64,000 bases of DNA, from the NCBI GenBank assembly GCA_004557455.1, contig SFDX01000012.1, positions 3,328 through 67,327 of the forward strand. The letters run 5' to 3'. Origin of the DNA: Akkermansia muciniphila (GTDB lineage Bacteria; Verrucomicrobiota; Verrucomicrobiia; Verrucomicrobiales; Akkermansiaceae). Positions 1 to 7,562 of the stretch are shown piece by piece; the first letter of the stretch is position 1, and the number at the start of each line of letters is the position of its first letter. A model generated the notes under the pieces. That model searched no databases, was not told the origin of the DNA, and saw only the letters and a program-made list of their open reading frames with translations. A program made the translations under genes and the position numbers.

Positions 1-1684
1 CCGGCTTGTTACCCTTCTTGAAGGCACCCACCTGGGCATCGCAGAACTGCTCAATGCGCCAACGCTCCGGCCCGAAGTCAGTCACCTTCTTCCAGAAGAG
101 GTTATACGCCTTCATCACCTCGTCCTGACTCATACCGCTCTTCACCATGGTGGGGTAAACCCAGCGGCTGAGCAGTTCGGCGGCAAGCTCCGGGTAAACA
201 GGCGTGAGGCCATTGCAGACCATCTTGTTGAGCTCGCTCCAGGCCGCCTTATCCCCGGGAGCCGTAGCCGTCAAATACTCGGCATAAGCGCGCCAAATAC
301 CGAAGTGCAGCGGCTGGGCCTTCAAGGCCTCGCGATACAGCTTGCGAGCCTTGGAGGCATCCTTGTTTTCTGCCGCAGCCCCGGCCAAGGTACGCAAGGC
401 ATGGGCCAACGCAGTGGCATTCTTCTGCTCGGGGGAATAGACATCCGTGGCATCATGCAGCGAGGCGAACACATGCACCTCGCGCCAAGGCTGCCAGTGC
501 AGACCGCGCTGCCAGGACACCGAATAACCGGGAGTCCACTTACCGTTCACCAGCACCACGAAAGCGCAGTGCCCCGGCTCGCCCGCCGTGAGAGCGGGAA
601 TGCCGTTGGCCAAGGCACCGAAAGCCCCGAAATGCGACAGGCTGCCGCACACGCCGCCCACCTCGTAGGTGAACTTGGCAGAGTTATCGGTATACATACC
701 CGTGTAGGGCTCATTGTAACCGGGCCCCTGCACCGTCTCGCCGTAGGGATTATATGTTTTGTAACCGCAGCGCCATTGGCAACCGCAGTAGCGACCGGCA
801 GGCATGTGCGCGTTGCGCTGCAACCACTCCAAGCTCGGCAGCTCGCCGAACCCGTTATCCCCCTTGCACCCGCACACCATGCGGCGCTGCCAGAAGGGAA
901 TCTTGTCGAAGATGAGGTTCAGGCGGTCATCATGCCAACTGCGGATGTAGAAATCGGCACGGATCACGGCCTTGTCCGCATTCCACTTACTCTTGACGAA
1001 CTCGATGGCCGTGGCGGTCGCGATGTCGCGCTCCATCACATCGTAGGGCAGATTGGGCGCGGCCTCCCTGCGGATTTTCTGCAGCAGGGCAAAGACCGCA
1101 CCGGGGCGGGAAAGATCGCCGCTGTTCACGATGTTCTCCAGCCAATCCAGGTTGCTGCACACCATGTTCATCAGCTCCAGCGTCTTGGGGTCCTTGGCAG
1201 CATCCGCCAAGGTGTTCACCTCATCAAGGATAGCCTGCTGCACACCGCGGCGCTTCTCGAATTCCACCGCACGCGTCTTCTTATCCGCCTCGCTCAGCTT
1301 AGCGAACTCCTCGTTGATCTTCTTCAGCTCGGCCTCCGCCTTGGCACGCGTCGGGGCCACCTGCTCTGCCACCGGCTTGTCCGCCAGCAGCAGCGCGCGC
1401 TGCGCCAACATCAGCCGATTGGCCGGCTCCGCGAGGAAAGCCTTGACCTTCTCCGGAGTCGGTTCCGGCAAAGCCGTCGCCAGCGCAGCATCCAGCTTGC
1501 TCGCCACAGCCTCCGGCTTCGTCCAATCCTCCGACGTCGCAGCTATGTACGAGCCCGGCATCGTCTTCTTCTCGACGTTCTTGGCAGACTTGCCCGGCGC
1601 ACTATCCGCACGCTTGCACGAGTACGTGCCCCCCCCCGCCACAAGCAGGGCCAGCGCCATCACCATAAGTGTACTTCTGTTCAT
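1..1684 (-). CDS. Secreted transglutaminase-like protein, C-terminus cut by window edge
   Basis: This open frame reads off the left edge, so only the first ~561 residues are visible. It starts MNRSTLMVMALALLVAGGG and has a Cys at 23 (GGTYSC), so it is a secreted protein or lipoprotein. A charged helical region with a coiled-coil look covers about residues 80-230. The segment GGVCGSLSHFGAFGALANGI (about 343-362), followed by AGEPGHCAFVVLVNGKW (about 367-383), matches the Cys then His pattern of transglutaminase-like cysteine enzymes, with candidate catalytic Cys346 and His372. A Cys-rich patch (CGCKGDNGFG, CGCQWRCGY) lies between about 270 and 310, and the region after 430 looks helical and TPR-like. 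Substrate and function are unknown. A promoter lies 30 bases upstream. The fold assignment is inference from the motif order. Confidence 0.75.
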   Translation of the reverse strand, partial: MNRSTLMVMALALLVAGGGTYSCKRADSAPGKSAKNVEKKTMPGSYIAATSEDWTKPEAVASKLDAALATALPEPTPEKVKAFLAEPANRLMLAQRALLLADKPVAEQVAPTRAKAEAELKKINEEFAKLSEADKKTRAVEFEKRRGVQQAILDEVNTLADAAKDPKTLELMNMVCSNLDWLENIVNSGDLSRPGAVFALLQKIRREAAPNLPYDVMERDIATATAIEFVKSKWNADKAVIRADFYIRSWHDDRLNLIFDKIPFWQRRMVCGCKGDNGFGELPSLEWLQRNAHMPAGRYCGCQWRCGYKTYNPYGETVQGPGYNEPYTGMYTDNSAKFTYEVGGVCGSLSHFGAFGALANGIPALTAGEPGHCAFVVLVNGKWTPGYSVSWQRGLHWQPWREVHVFASLHDATDVYSPEQKNATALAHALRTLAGAAAENKDASKARKLYREALKAQPLHFGIWRAYAEYLTATAPGDKAAWSELNKMVCNGLTPVYPELAAELLSRWVYPTMVKSGMSQDEVMKAYNLFWKKVTDFGPERWRIEQFCDAQVGAFKKGNKP

Positions 1685-1714
1685 GAGCCTTGTGTAGTTC
1701 GTCCTACTCTCCCC

Positions 1715-1742
1715 ATTCTACCATTTCTGCCCGCCGCGTCAA
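1715..1742 (-). promoter_or_regulatory. Promoter of the transglutaminase-like gene
   Basis: Read on the minus strand: -35 TTGACG, 16-bp spacer, -10 TAGAAT. The -10 ends 30 bases before the ATG at 1684. Confidence 0.65.
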
Positions 1743-1815
1743 GCAAAAAAACAGTACAATTCCCCCGCAGGGCACCCGACCGGGGCAATTCGCGGCGGAA
1801 TGGCAGGATTGGGGC

Positions 1816-1844
1816 TTGAGTCGCAGAGCGGAGTGTGGTAGGAT
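1816..1844 (+). promoter_or_regulatory. panC promoter, predicted leaderless
   Basis: -35 TTGAGT (1816-1821), 17-bp spacer, -10 TAGGAT (1839-1844). Only six bases separate the -10 from the panC ATG at 1851, so the first transcribed base should be at or next to the start codon. Confidence 0.65.
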
Positions 1845-1850
1845 GAGGCC

Positions 1851-2699
1851 ATGCAAGTTGTATATGACAAGGCAGAATTGCGCTCCGTGTTGGCCGGAGT
1901 GGCGGGAAAGCGTCGGGTACTGGTACCCACGATGGGTGCGCTGCATGAGGGCCACGCTACGCTGCTGCGGCAGGCCCGGGAACTGGCCGGCCCGGAGGGC
2001 GTGGTGGTGGCATCGGTCTTTCTGAACCCGGTGCAATTCAACAATGCGGGGGATCTGGCGAGTTATCCGAGAACGCCGGAGGAGGATGCAGAGCTCTGCC
2101 GCGCCTGCGGGGTGGACGTCGTCTTTATGCCGACCCCCGAGGTGATGTACTGCGCAGACCGCTCCATGGTGGTGGAGGAGACGCACCTCTCCACCGTACT
2201 GTGCGGCGCCAGACGACCCGGGCATTTTGCCGGAGTGTGCCTTGTGGTGGATAAATTATTCAACCTAGTACAGCCCACGGACGCGATTTTCGGCAAAAAA
2301 GACTACCAGCAACTGGCCATTCTGCGCCGCATGGTGCGGGATCTGGATATACCCGTTGTGCTGCACGGCGCGGAAATCGTCCGCGGCGAGGACGGCTTGG
2401 CCCTCTCCAGCCGCAACGCCCTGCTGACACCGGAGCACCGCGCCGCAGCACCGGCCATTCGCCGCGCCCTAGTGGCGGCCAAGTCTGCGTACGAGGCCGG
2501 TGAAGACCCGGCCAAGGTGTGCGCAGATGTACGCGCCGCCCTGGAGTCCATACCCGGTGTAGAGGTGGATTACATCGAAGCGACGGACGCGGAGACCCTC
2601 CACGAGATAACGGATACGAAACGCCTTGTTCTGTTGGCTGTCGCCGCTTGGTTCGGCAAAGTCCGACTCATTGACAACATCGAAATGCAGCGCATATGA
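1851..2699 (+). CDS. panC: Pantothenate synthetase
   Basis: Condenses pantoate and beta-alanine with ATP to give pantothenate, the last step towards the vitamin needed for coenzyme A; cytosolic. The 282 residues match the usual family length. The nucleotide-binding HIGH-type motif is PTMGALHEGH (residues 26-35), followed by the pantoate-site segment VFLNPVQFN, then FGKKDYQQL and the KMSKS-like region ALSSRN. The ATG at 1851 gives the expected family N-terminus and sits six bases after the promoter -10. The stop overlaps the start of the next gene by four bases (ATGA), so the two are translationally coupled. No panB or panD is nearby. Confidence 0.97.
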   Translation: MQVVYDKAELRSVLAGVAGKRRVLVPTMGALHEGHATLLRQARELAGPEGVVVASVFLNPVQFNNAGDLASYPRTPEEDAELCRACGVDVVFMPTPEVMYCADRSMVVEETHLSTVLCGARRPGHFAGVCLVVDKLFNLVQPTDAIFGKKDYQQLAILRRMVRDLDIPVVLHGAEIVRGEDGLALSSRNALLTPEHRAAAPAIRRALVAAKSAYEAGEDPAKVCADVRAALESIPGVEVDYIEATDAETLHEITDTKRLVLLAVAAWFGKVRLIDNIEMQRI

Positions 2700-3355
2700 T
2701 ACACGCGGAAGACTTGCATTGTGCCTACACCATCGGCAAGGAGCGAGTCGAGGTTCTGCACGGACTGAACCTCCACATCGAGCGCGGGCACCGCGTGTTC
2801 CTCTGCGGCCCCAGCGGCGCGGGTAAGACCACGCTGATGTATACCCTGGCCGGGCTGGAGAAGCCGCAGCAGGGCAAAGTGCTCATTGACGGGCAGGATA
2901 TTTACGCCATGAGTCTGACCGAGCGCAGCCGCTTCCGCAACCGCTACATGGGCTTCATCTTCCAGAATTATATGCTCATGCCGGAGCTGACGGCACTGGA
3001 AAACGCCTCCCTGGCGACCGCGATTGCAGGCAAAGAAGCCACGGAGCGTGTTCAGGGCCTGCTGGAGCGCGTGGGCTTGGGGCACCGCCTGAACCACCTG
3101 CCCGGTGAGCTCTCCGGCGGCGAGCAACAGCGCGTGGCCATCGCCCGAGCACTGGCGAATGACCCCCCGATTATTTTTGCAGACGAGCCGACCGGCAATC
3201 TCGATTCCCGCAACGGACGCCAGATTCTGGACCTCCTGTTCGGGTTGGCCGAAGAAGGCGGCAAGACACTGGTGATTGTGACCCACGACAGCGGCATTGC
3301 CGCCATGGGTGACAGAGTCTTCACCATCCGCGACGGCGTCGTGGCGGAGTCCTGA
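2696..3355 (+). CDS. ABC transporter ATP-binding protein, LolD/MacB type
   Basis: ATPase subunit of an ABC transporter on the cytoplasmic face of the inner membrane. It has Walker A GPSGAGKTT (38-46), a Q-loop in FIFQNYMLMP, the signature LSGGEQQ (139-145), Walker B IIFADEP (159-165) and a switch His in VIVTHD. At 219 residues, and with this signature and the Q-loop context, it belongs to the LolD/FtsE/MacB group that powers lipoprotein release or other export. It overlaps panC by 4 bp, but the next gene is a secreted hypothetical, so no permease partner (LolC/E, FtsX or MacB-like) is visible here. The LolD role is therefore only a family-level guess. Confidence 0.85.
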   Translation: MIHAEDLHCAYTIGKERVEVLHGLNLHIERGHRVFLCGPSGAGKTTLMYTLAGLEKPQQGKVLIDGQDIYAMSLTERSRFRNRYMGFIFQNYMLMPELTALENASLATAIAGKEATERVQGLLERVGLGHRLNHLPGELSGGEQQRVAIARALANDPPIIFADEPTGNLDSRNGRQILDLLFGLAEEGGKTLVIVTHDSGIAAMGDRVFTIRDGVVAES

Positions 3356-3399
3356 CCTGCCCGCATACGCAGAAAAATGCTGTAGGCCACACAAACGGC

Positions 3400-3427
3400 T
3401 TGCAAGCCCCCTCCGGGCGTGTATAAT
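3400..3427 (+). promoter_or_regulatory. Promoter of the 3440 gene
   Basis: -35 TTGCAA (3400-3405), 16-bp spacer, consensus -10 TATAAT (3422-3427). The -10 overlaps an upstream in-frame GTG at 3419, which rules that start out and favours the ATG at 3440. Confidence 0.7.
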
Positions 3428-3439
3428 ACAAGCGCGCGC

Positions 3440-4378
3440 ATGCTACGTCTTACCTTAGTCCTTTGCCTCTGCTTTTCCCTGATGGGATTGGCCTGCGCCG
3501 AGCGTTGCCAAGCGGCGGAGCCGACCGAGGAGAAGACGCCCGAACCCATCGGTACCGCGCAGCAGCTCATGCAGACGATGCTGGACCTGTGGGTCTGCCT
3601 CTGCGAGGTACGCGACCGAAAAACGGCCGATCAATCCGCCGAACGCATATCGGAACTGACCCGGCACGCAACGGAACTGGACGGCCGCCTGAGCACCTAT
3701 GAGGTTGACTTGGACGACGAGCAGTTGGTAGAGCAAATCGAACTTGTGGGCAGCAACATTGCATCATATATTGAGATTATCCATGATGAATTCTACGGCA
3801 TCTGCCGCGCCCGCTGCTACGGCTCCTCCAAACTTCAGGAGGTGTTTCGCCGCATTTCTAAGACCGGCTTATTTGCCGGGAACGACCTCCCCCCTCTCTC
3901 CGGCAATACGGACCCGCTGACCGAACAGGAACAGACCAGGGAGGTACGCAGACTGGGCCGACTCAAGGCCCCGGACGAGCAGCTACTGAACACCCTGCGC
4001 AAGGTAAAGGACCCCGCTACGGCAGAGGCGGCGGTGAAGGCGCTGGAGCTGCTGCCCGCTCGCTACAGAGACTTACTGCCGGACGAAGAGATGAATGCAC
4101 GCCTGCTGCTCAGCCCCCCCGGTGCACGGTTGGAAGCCGCCGCCCGCCCCCTCACGCAACTGCTGTGGGGCATCCGCAATGAAGTGGTGCGTATAGCAGG
4201 CCTGCCCGATTACGACGGCGAAAAGTATAACAACTTCTCCGATGCACTGGATGCCGTCTATTCCGTGCTGGTGCAGACCCACTGCAACTGGGCGGACGAG
4301 GTCTTCGACGCCACCTTCGCCTCCGACCTGAGCGAGGCCCTCGATGCAGGCTCCGGGTCACAATCCCCTTCCCCATAA
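3440..4378 (+). CDS. Secreted protein of unknown function
   Basis: The 312 residues begin with a clear signal peptide (MLRLTLVLCLCFSLMGLACA), so the product is exported. The mature part is acidic and mostly helical, with long runs of charged residues (TREVRRLGRLKAPDEQLLNTL) and no catalytic motif I recognise. A Cys-containing segment GICRARCYGSS lies near the middle. The start is fixed by the promoter, because an upstream in-frame GTG overlaps the TATAAT box. gatB follows 19 bases later in the same direction, with no obvious terminator between. Confidence 0.8.
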   Translation: MLRLTLVLCLCFSLMGLACAERCQAAEPTEEKTPEPIGTAQQLMQTMLDLWVCLCEVRDRKTADQSAERISELTRHATELDGRLSTYEVDLDDEQLVEQIELVGSNIASYIEIIHDEFYGICRARCYGSSKLQEVFRRISKTGLFAGNDLPPLSGNTDPLTEQEQTREVRRLGRLKAPDEQLLNTLRKVKDPATAEAAVKALELLPARYRDLLPDEEMNARLLLSPPGARLEAAARPLTQLLWGIRNEVVRIAGLPDYDGEKYNNFSDALDAVYSVLVQTHCNWADEVFDATFASDLSEALDAGSGSQSPSP

Positions 4379-4397
4379 CATCAACAGAAAGAAACAC

Positions 4398-5864
4398 ATG
4401 CCGGTTAAAGATTACATTGTCACCATAGGACTGGAGGTACACTGCCAGATTAAGACGGAAACCAAGATGTTCTGCCGCTGCAAGGCCGGCTTCGGCTATG
4501 AACCGAACACGAATGTATGCCCCACCTGCCTCGGCATGCCCGGGGCACTGCCGGTGCTCAATGAGTACGCCATCGAGCGAACCGTGCTCACGGGTCTGAT
4601 GCTGGGCTGCTCTACCCCGCCGGTGAGCCGTTGGGACCGCAAGAACTATTTTTACGCAGACATGCCGAAGAATTATCAGACGAGCCAGCTGGACCTACCG
4701 CTGTGCATCGGGGGTGAAGTTCCGCTGTATTCTTGGGCCTTCCCGGCGGATGCCAAGGTGGCATCCGAGGGCCCCGTGGTGCGCCGCGTGAAGCTGGACC
4801 ACATTCATCTGGAGGAGGATGCCGCCAAGCTGACGCACTTCGGCACCTATTCTCTGGTGGATTACAACCGTGGCGGCACCCCGCTGATGGAAATTGTCTC
4901 CGCCCCCGATCTGTGCAGCCCGGAAGAGGCCTACGCCTACCTCAAGAGCCTGCAGCAAATCCTCATCTGCGGCGGCATTTCGGACGCCGATATGGAGAAG
5001 GGGCAGATGCGCTGCGATGTGAACATCTCCCTGCGTCCGCATGGGCAAAAGGAGCTGGGGGCGAAGATTGAGATGAAGAACATCAACTCCATGTCCGCAG
5101 CCCGCCGCGCGCTCATCTACGAAATACGCCGCCAAGCCGATGAACTGGACCGTGGCATTGCGCAGGTGCAGTCAACCCGCCGCTGGGACGACGCCGCCGG
5201 GGAGAGCATCGTGATGCGCACCAAGGAGAACGCGCATGATTATCGCTACCACCCCTGCCCGGACCTCATTCCGGTTCACACGACACCCATCGTGGAAAAG
5301 GTCAAGGGTGAGCTTCCCGAACTGCCGGATGCACATCGCAATCGCCTGGTATCGCAGTATAAGCTACCGGAGGCAGATGCGGACACCTTGGTGGGAGATA
5401 CGGCCCTGTGCGCCTACTTTGAGGCCGCTGCAGCCGGCAGCCCCACGCCCAAAAAAGTGGCCAACTGGGTGATTAACAACCTCACCTCCGTGCTCACCGA
5501 GAAGGAAATCGGCATAGCGGACTGCCCCGTCTCCCCGGAGCAGTTGGCGGGGCTCGTTCAGGTGATCGAACAGGGCATCTGCTCCAACAACCAGGGACGC
5601 GACGTGCTGGCCGTTCTTTGGGAGAAACCGGGCGTGAGCGCAGCCGATGCAGCGGCAAGCCTGGGCTTCAAAAAGACCGACAGCGGAGCCCTGGAGGCAG
5701 CCGTGGACAAGGTGTTGGCAGAGAATGCCGACATGGTGGCCCTGGTGAAGGGCGGCAACACCAAGCTGCTCAACGCCCTGACCGGCAAGGTGATGAAGAG
5801 CAGCAACCCGAAGCCCAATCCCAAGCTGGTAACGGAGTTGCTGACGGCCAAGATCGGGCTGTAA
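4398..5864 (+). CDS. gatB: Aspartyl/glutamyl-tRNA(Asn/Gln) amidotransferase subunit B
   Basis: tRNA-binding subunit of the GatCAB complex, which converts misacylated Glu-tRNA(Gln) or Asp-tRNA(Asn) to the amidated form in the cytosol. The ATG at 4398 gives MPVKDYIVTIGLEVHCQIKT, the family N-terminus, and a 488-residue product of normal length; the in-frame start at 4344 lies inside the previous gene. Family hallmarks seen are IGLEVHCQ, the Cys cluster CRCKAGFGYEPNTNVCPTC near residues 32-50, DRKNYFYADMPKNYQ, and the C-terminal YqeY-like tail ending KPNPKLVTELL. There is no Shine-Dalgarno; the leader is A-rich. gatA and gatC are not in the window. Confidence 0.97.
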   Translation: MPVKDYIVTIGLEVHCQIKTETKMFCRCKAGFGYEPNTNVCPTCLGMPGALPVLNEYAIERTVLTGLMLGCSTPPVSRWDRKNYFYADMPKNYQTSQLDLPLCIGGEVPLYSWAFPADAKVASEGPVVRRVKLDHIHLEEDAAKLTHFGTYSLVDYNRGGTPLMEIVSAPDLCSPEEAYAYLKSLQQILICGGISDADMEKGQMRCDVNISLRPHGQKELGAKIEMKNINSMSAARRALIYEIRRQADELDRGIAQVQSTRRWDDAAGESIVMRTKENAHDYRYHPCPDLIPVHTTPIVEKVKGELPELPDAHRNRLVSQYKLPEADADTLVGDTALCAYFEAAAAGSPTPKKVANWVINNLTSVLTEKEIGIADCPVSPEQLAGLVQVIEQGICSNNQGRDVLAVLWEKPGVSAADAAASLGFKKTDSGALEAAVDKVLAENADMVALVKGGNTKLLNALTGKVMKSSNPKPNPKLVTELLTAKIGL

Positions 5865-5877
5865 TTTACCCACTGAC

Positions 5878-5915
5878 GCATGCTGCGGTTCAAAAGAGCC
5901 TTGACCGCAGCATGC
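5878..5915. promoter_or_regulatory. 12-bp inverted repeat overlapping the manC promoter
   Basis: The arms 5878-5889 (GCATGCTGCGGT) and 5904-5915 (ACCGCAGCATGC) are perfect complements around a 14-base loop. It follows gatB by 13 bases and could be its transcription terminator, but no T-run follows. The right arm covers the last half of the manC -35 and the start of its spacer, so it could also be an operator. Confidence 0.5.
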
Positions 5916-5929
5916 TCTGCGTTTATACT
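5901..5929 (+). promoter_or_regulatory. manC promoter, predicted leaderless
   Basis: -35 TTGACC (5901-5906), 17-bp spacer, -10 TATACT (5924-5929). Six bases separate the -10 from the ATG at 5936. Confidence 0.7.
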
Positions 5930-5935
5930 GGTGGC

Positions 5936-6991
5936 ATGAGCAACTATGCGTTAATTCTCGCCGGCGGCAGCGGCACGCGCTTCTGGCCGCTTTCCCGCAA
6001 CGCGCGTCCCAAGCAACTGCTGGACCTTTTCGGTAAGGGCACCATGCTGCGCCAAGCTCTCAACCGCATGGAGCGAGTTCTGCCCCCGGAAAATATTTTC
6101 ATTCTCACGAACAGTCTGCAGGAGGCGGAGGTGCGGCGAGAAGCCGCCGAGCTGCCGGCAGGCAACATTGTAGCAGAGCCCACGCGCCGCGACACCGCGC
6201 CCGCTGTGGCCCTCGGCATTGCCTTGGTAGCAGCGCGCGATCCCGAGGCGAACATGATGATCGTGCCCAGTGACTCCCTGATTCTGGATGACGCAGCCTT
6301 TGCCGACTTGGCCTCCGAGGCCTTGGAGCTGGCCGGGCGCACCCCGGGGCTCATCACCATCGGCATTCGCCCCACTTGGGCATGCCCGAGTTACGGGTAC
6401 ATCGAGCGAGCCGCGCGCCTGCAGGACCCCGCCCTGAAGCATGCCTGCTACGAGGTACTGCGCTTCCGCGAAAAGCCGGACCCCGCCACCGCCGCTCAAT
6501 ACCTGGCCTCCGGGAATTTCTCTTGGAATGCGGGCATGTTTATCTGGAATGTCGCCTATGTGCGCCGCCAACTGGCCGAGCACACGCCGCAACTGGCGGA
6601 TTTCATCGCGCGCTTTACTGGCACGCCGGATCAGGCCGAATTCATCCGCCGCGAGTTCCCTGCCCTCACCCCCATTTCCATCGACTTTGCACTGATGGAA
6701 AAAGCCGACCGCGTCCTCAACTTCGAGGCCTCCTTCGACTGGGATGACGTGGGCTCCTGGCTTTCCGTCGGCAGCTACCTGCCGCAGCAGGACTGCAATG
6801 CGGCCAACTGCCCCCTGAGCACCCTGCAAGCCACGGGTAATATTGTCTTTACCGGTGGCAAACGCGTTGCCCTCCTGGGGGTGGACGACCTCATTGTGGT
6901 GGACACACCGGATGCCCTGCTCATCTGCCGCAAAGATGAGGCGGACAAAATCAAGAAGATTGTGAACGACCTACCCCCGGAGCTACTGTGA
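5936..6991 (+). CDS. manC: Mannose-1-phosphate guanylyltransferase
   Basis: Makes GDP-mannose from mannose-1-phosphate and GTP for surface glycans; cytosolic. The nucleotidyltransferase signature GGSGTRFWPLSRNARPKQ is at about residues 10-27, with the metal-site MIVPSDSLI, the sugar-binding FREKPD, WNAGMFIWNV, and the family block VLNFEASFDWDDVGSW. At 351 residues it is a single-domain enzyme without the phosphomannose isomerase half of longer ManC proteins. The ATG at 5936 is set by the promoter and the family N-terminus; the frame is open further upstream inside gatB. ruvX overlaps its end by 4 bp. Confidence 0.93.
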   Translation: MSNYALILAGGSGTRFWPLSRNARPKQLLDLFGKGTMLRQALNRMERVLPPENIFILTNSLQEAEVRREAAELPAGNIVAEPTRRDTAPAVALGIALVAARDPEANMMIVPSDSLILDDAAFADLASEALELAGRTPGLITIGIRPTWACPSYGYIERAARLQDPALKHACYEVLRFREKPDPATAAQYLASGNFSWNAGMFIWNVAYVRRQLAEHTPQLADFIARFTGTPDQAEFIRREFPALTPISIDFALMEKADRVLNFEASFDWDDVGSWLSVGSYLPQQDCNAANCPLSTLQATGNIVFTGGKRVALLGVDDLIVVDTPDALLICRKDEADKIKKIVNDLPPELL

Positions 6992-7455
6992 GCGAGCACC
7001 CCCTTCTGGCTGTCGATTTCGGTCAGGCTCGCATCGGCATCGCTGCTACCGATGCCGCCGGCATCCTGCCCTACCCCGTCGAGACCATCGAACCGGCCAA
7101 GGTTGATCCCCTCGAGCGGATCGCTCAGATTGCGGAACGGATAGGCGCTAAACGCCTGATAGTCGGGCTTCCCCTGCGGCTGGACGGCACGGAGGGGACA
7201 GCCTGCGCCAAGGTACGCGCCTTTGCGCAGAAGCTGCACGAACGCATCCCTGCCCTGCCGATGGAGTTTGTGGATGAATTCCTCACCACGACAACCGCGC
7301 AGAAAAAGCTGCACGCCGCCGGTAAAAAGGCTAAACACTTCAAGCCCGTGATTGACCAGGCAGCCGCCGTAGAAATCCTGAACAATCGGATGCGCTCCCA
7401 CGGAGAACTCGACAACGAGTTTGCCCTGCCGCCCGAGGATTTTCCGCCCCTCTGA
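6988..7455 (+). CDS. ruvX: Putative pre-16S rRNA nuclease / Holliday junction resolvase-like (YqgF)
   Basis: RNase H-fold protein of the YqgF/RuvX family, implicated in trimming the 5' end of 16S rRNA; older literature calls it a Holliday junction resolvase. The 155 residues carry LAVDFGQARIGIAATD (first acidic residue), IVGLPLRLDGTEG, and FVDEFLTTTTA ending in the conserved DQAAAVEIL. It starts at GTG 6988, overlapping the manC stop by 4 bp (GTGA), so it is coupled to manC. A GC-rich hairpin follows the stop. Confidence 0.92.
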   Translation: MSEHPLLAVDFGQARIGIAATDAAGILPYPVETIEPAKVDPLERIAQIAERIGAKRLIVGLPLRLDGTEGTACAKVRAFAQKLHERIPALPMEFVDEFLTTTTAQKKLHAAGKKAKHFKPVIDQAAAVEILNNRMRSHGELDNEFALPPEDFPPL

Positions 7456-7467
7456 GGTGCTGAACCG

Positions 7468-7489
7468 CCGCACTCAGGGCCGAGTGCGG
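7468..7489 (+). terminator. Hairpin after ruvX
   Basis: 8-bp stem CCGCACTC / GAGTGCGG with a 6-base loop, 13 bases after the ruvX stop. No T-run follows, so termination is uncertain. Confidence 0.4.
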
Positions 7490-7521
7490 TGAGATTATGG
7501 CGCAAACGCCACAGATAATGC

Positions 7522-7550
7522 TTGAAATGCGGCCCGCTTCGTGGTACGAT
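7522..7550 (+). promoter_or_regulatory. pit promoter
   Basis: -35 TTGAAA (7522-7527), 17-bp spacer, -10 TACGAT (7545-7550). The -10 is 12 bases before the ATG at 7563 and lies downstream of the in-frame ATGs at 7497 and 7518, which therefore cannot be used from this promoter. Confidence 0.6.
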
Positions 7551-7562
7551 TTCGCCGAACGC

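Noticed and set aside
7497..7562. Longer N-terminus for the phosphate transporter (ATG 7497 or 7518)
   Set aside because: Both starts lie upstream of the -10 of the only visible promoter, and the extra residues do not resemble the family.
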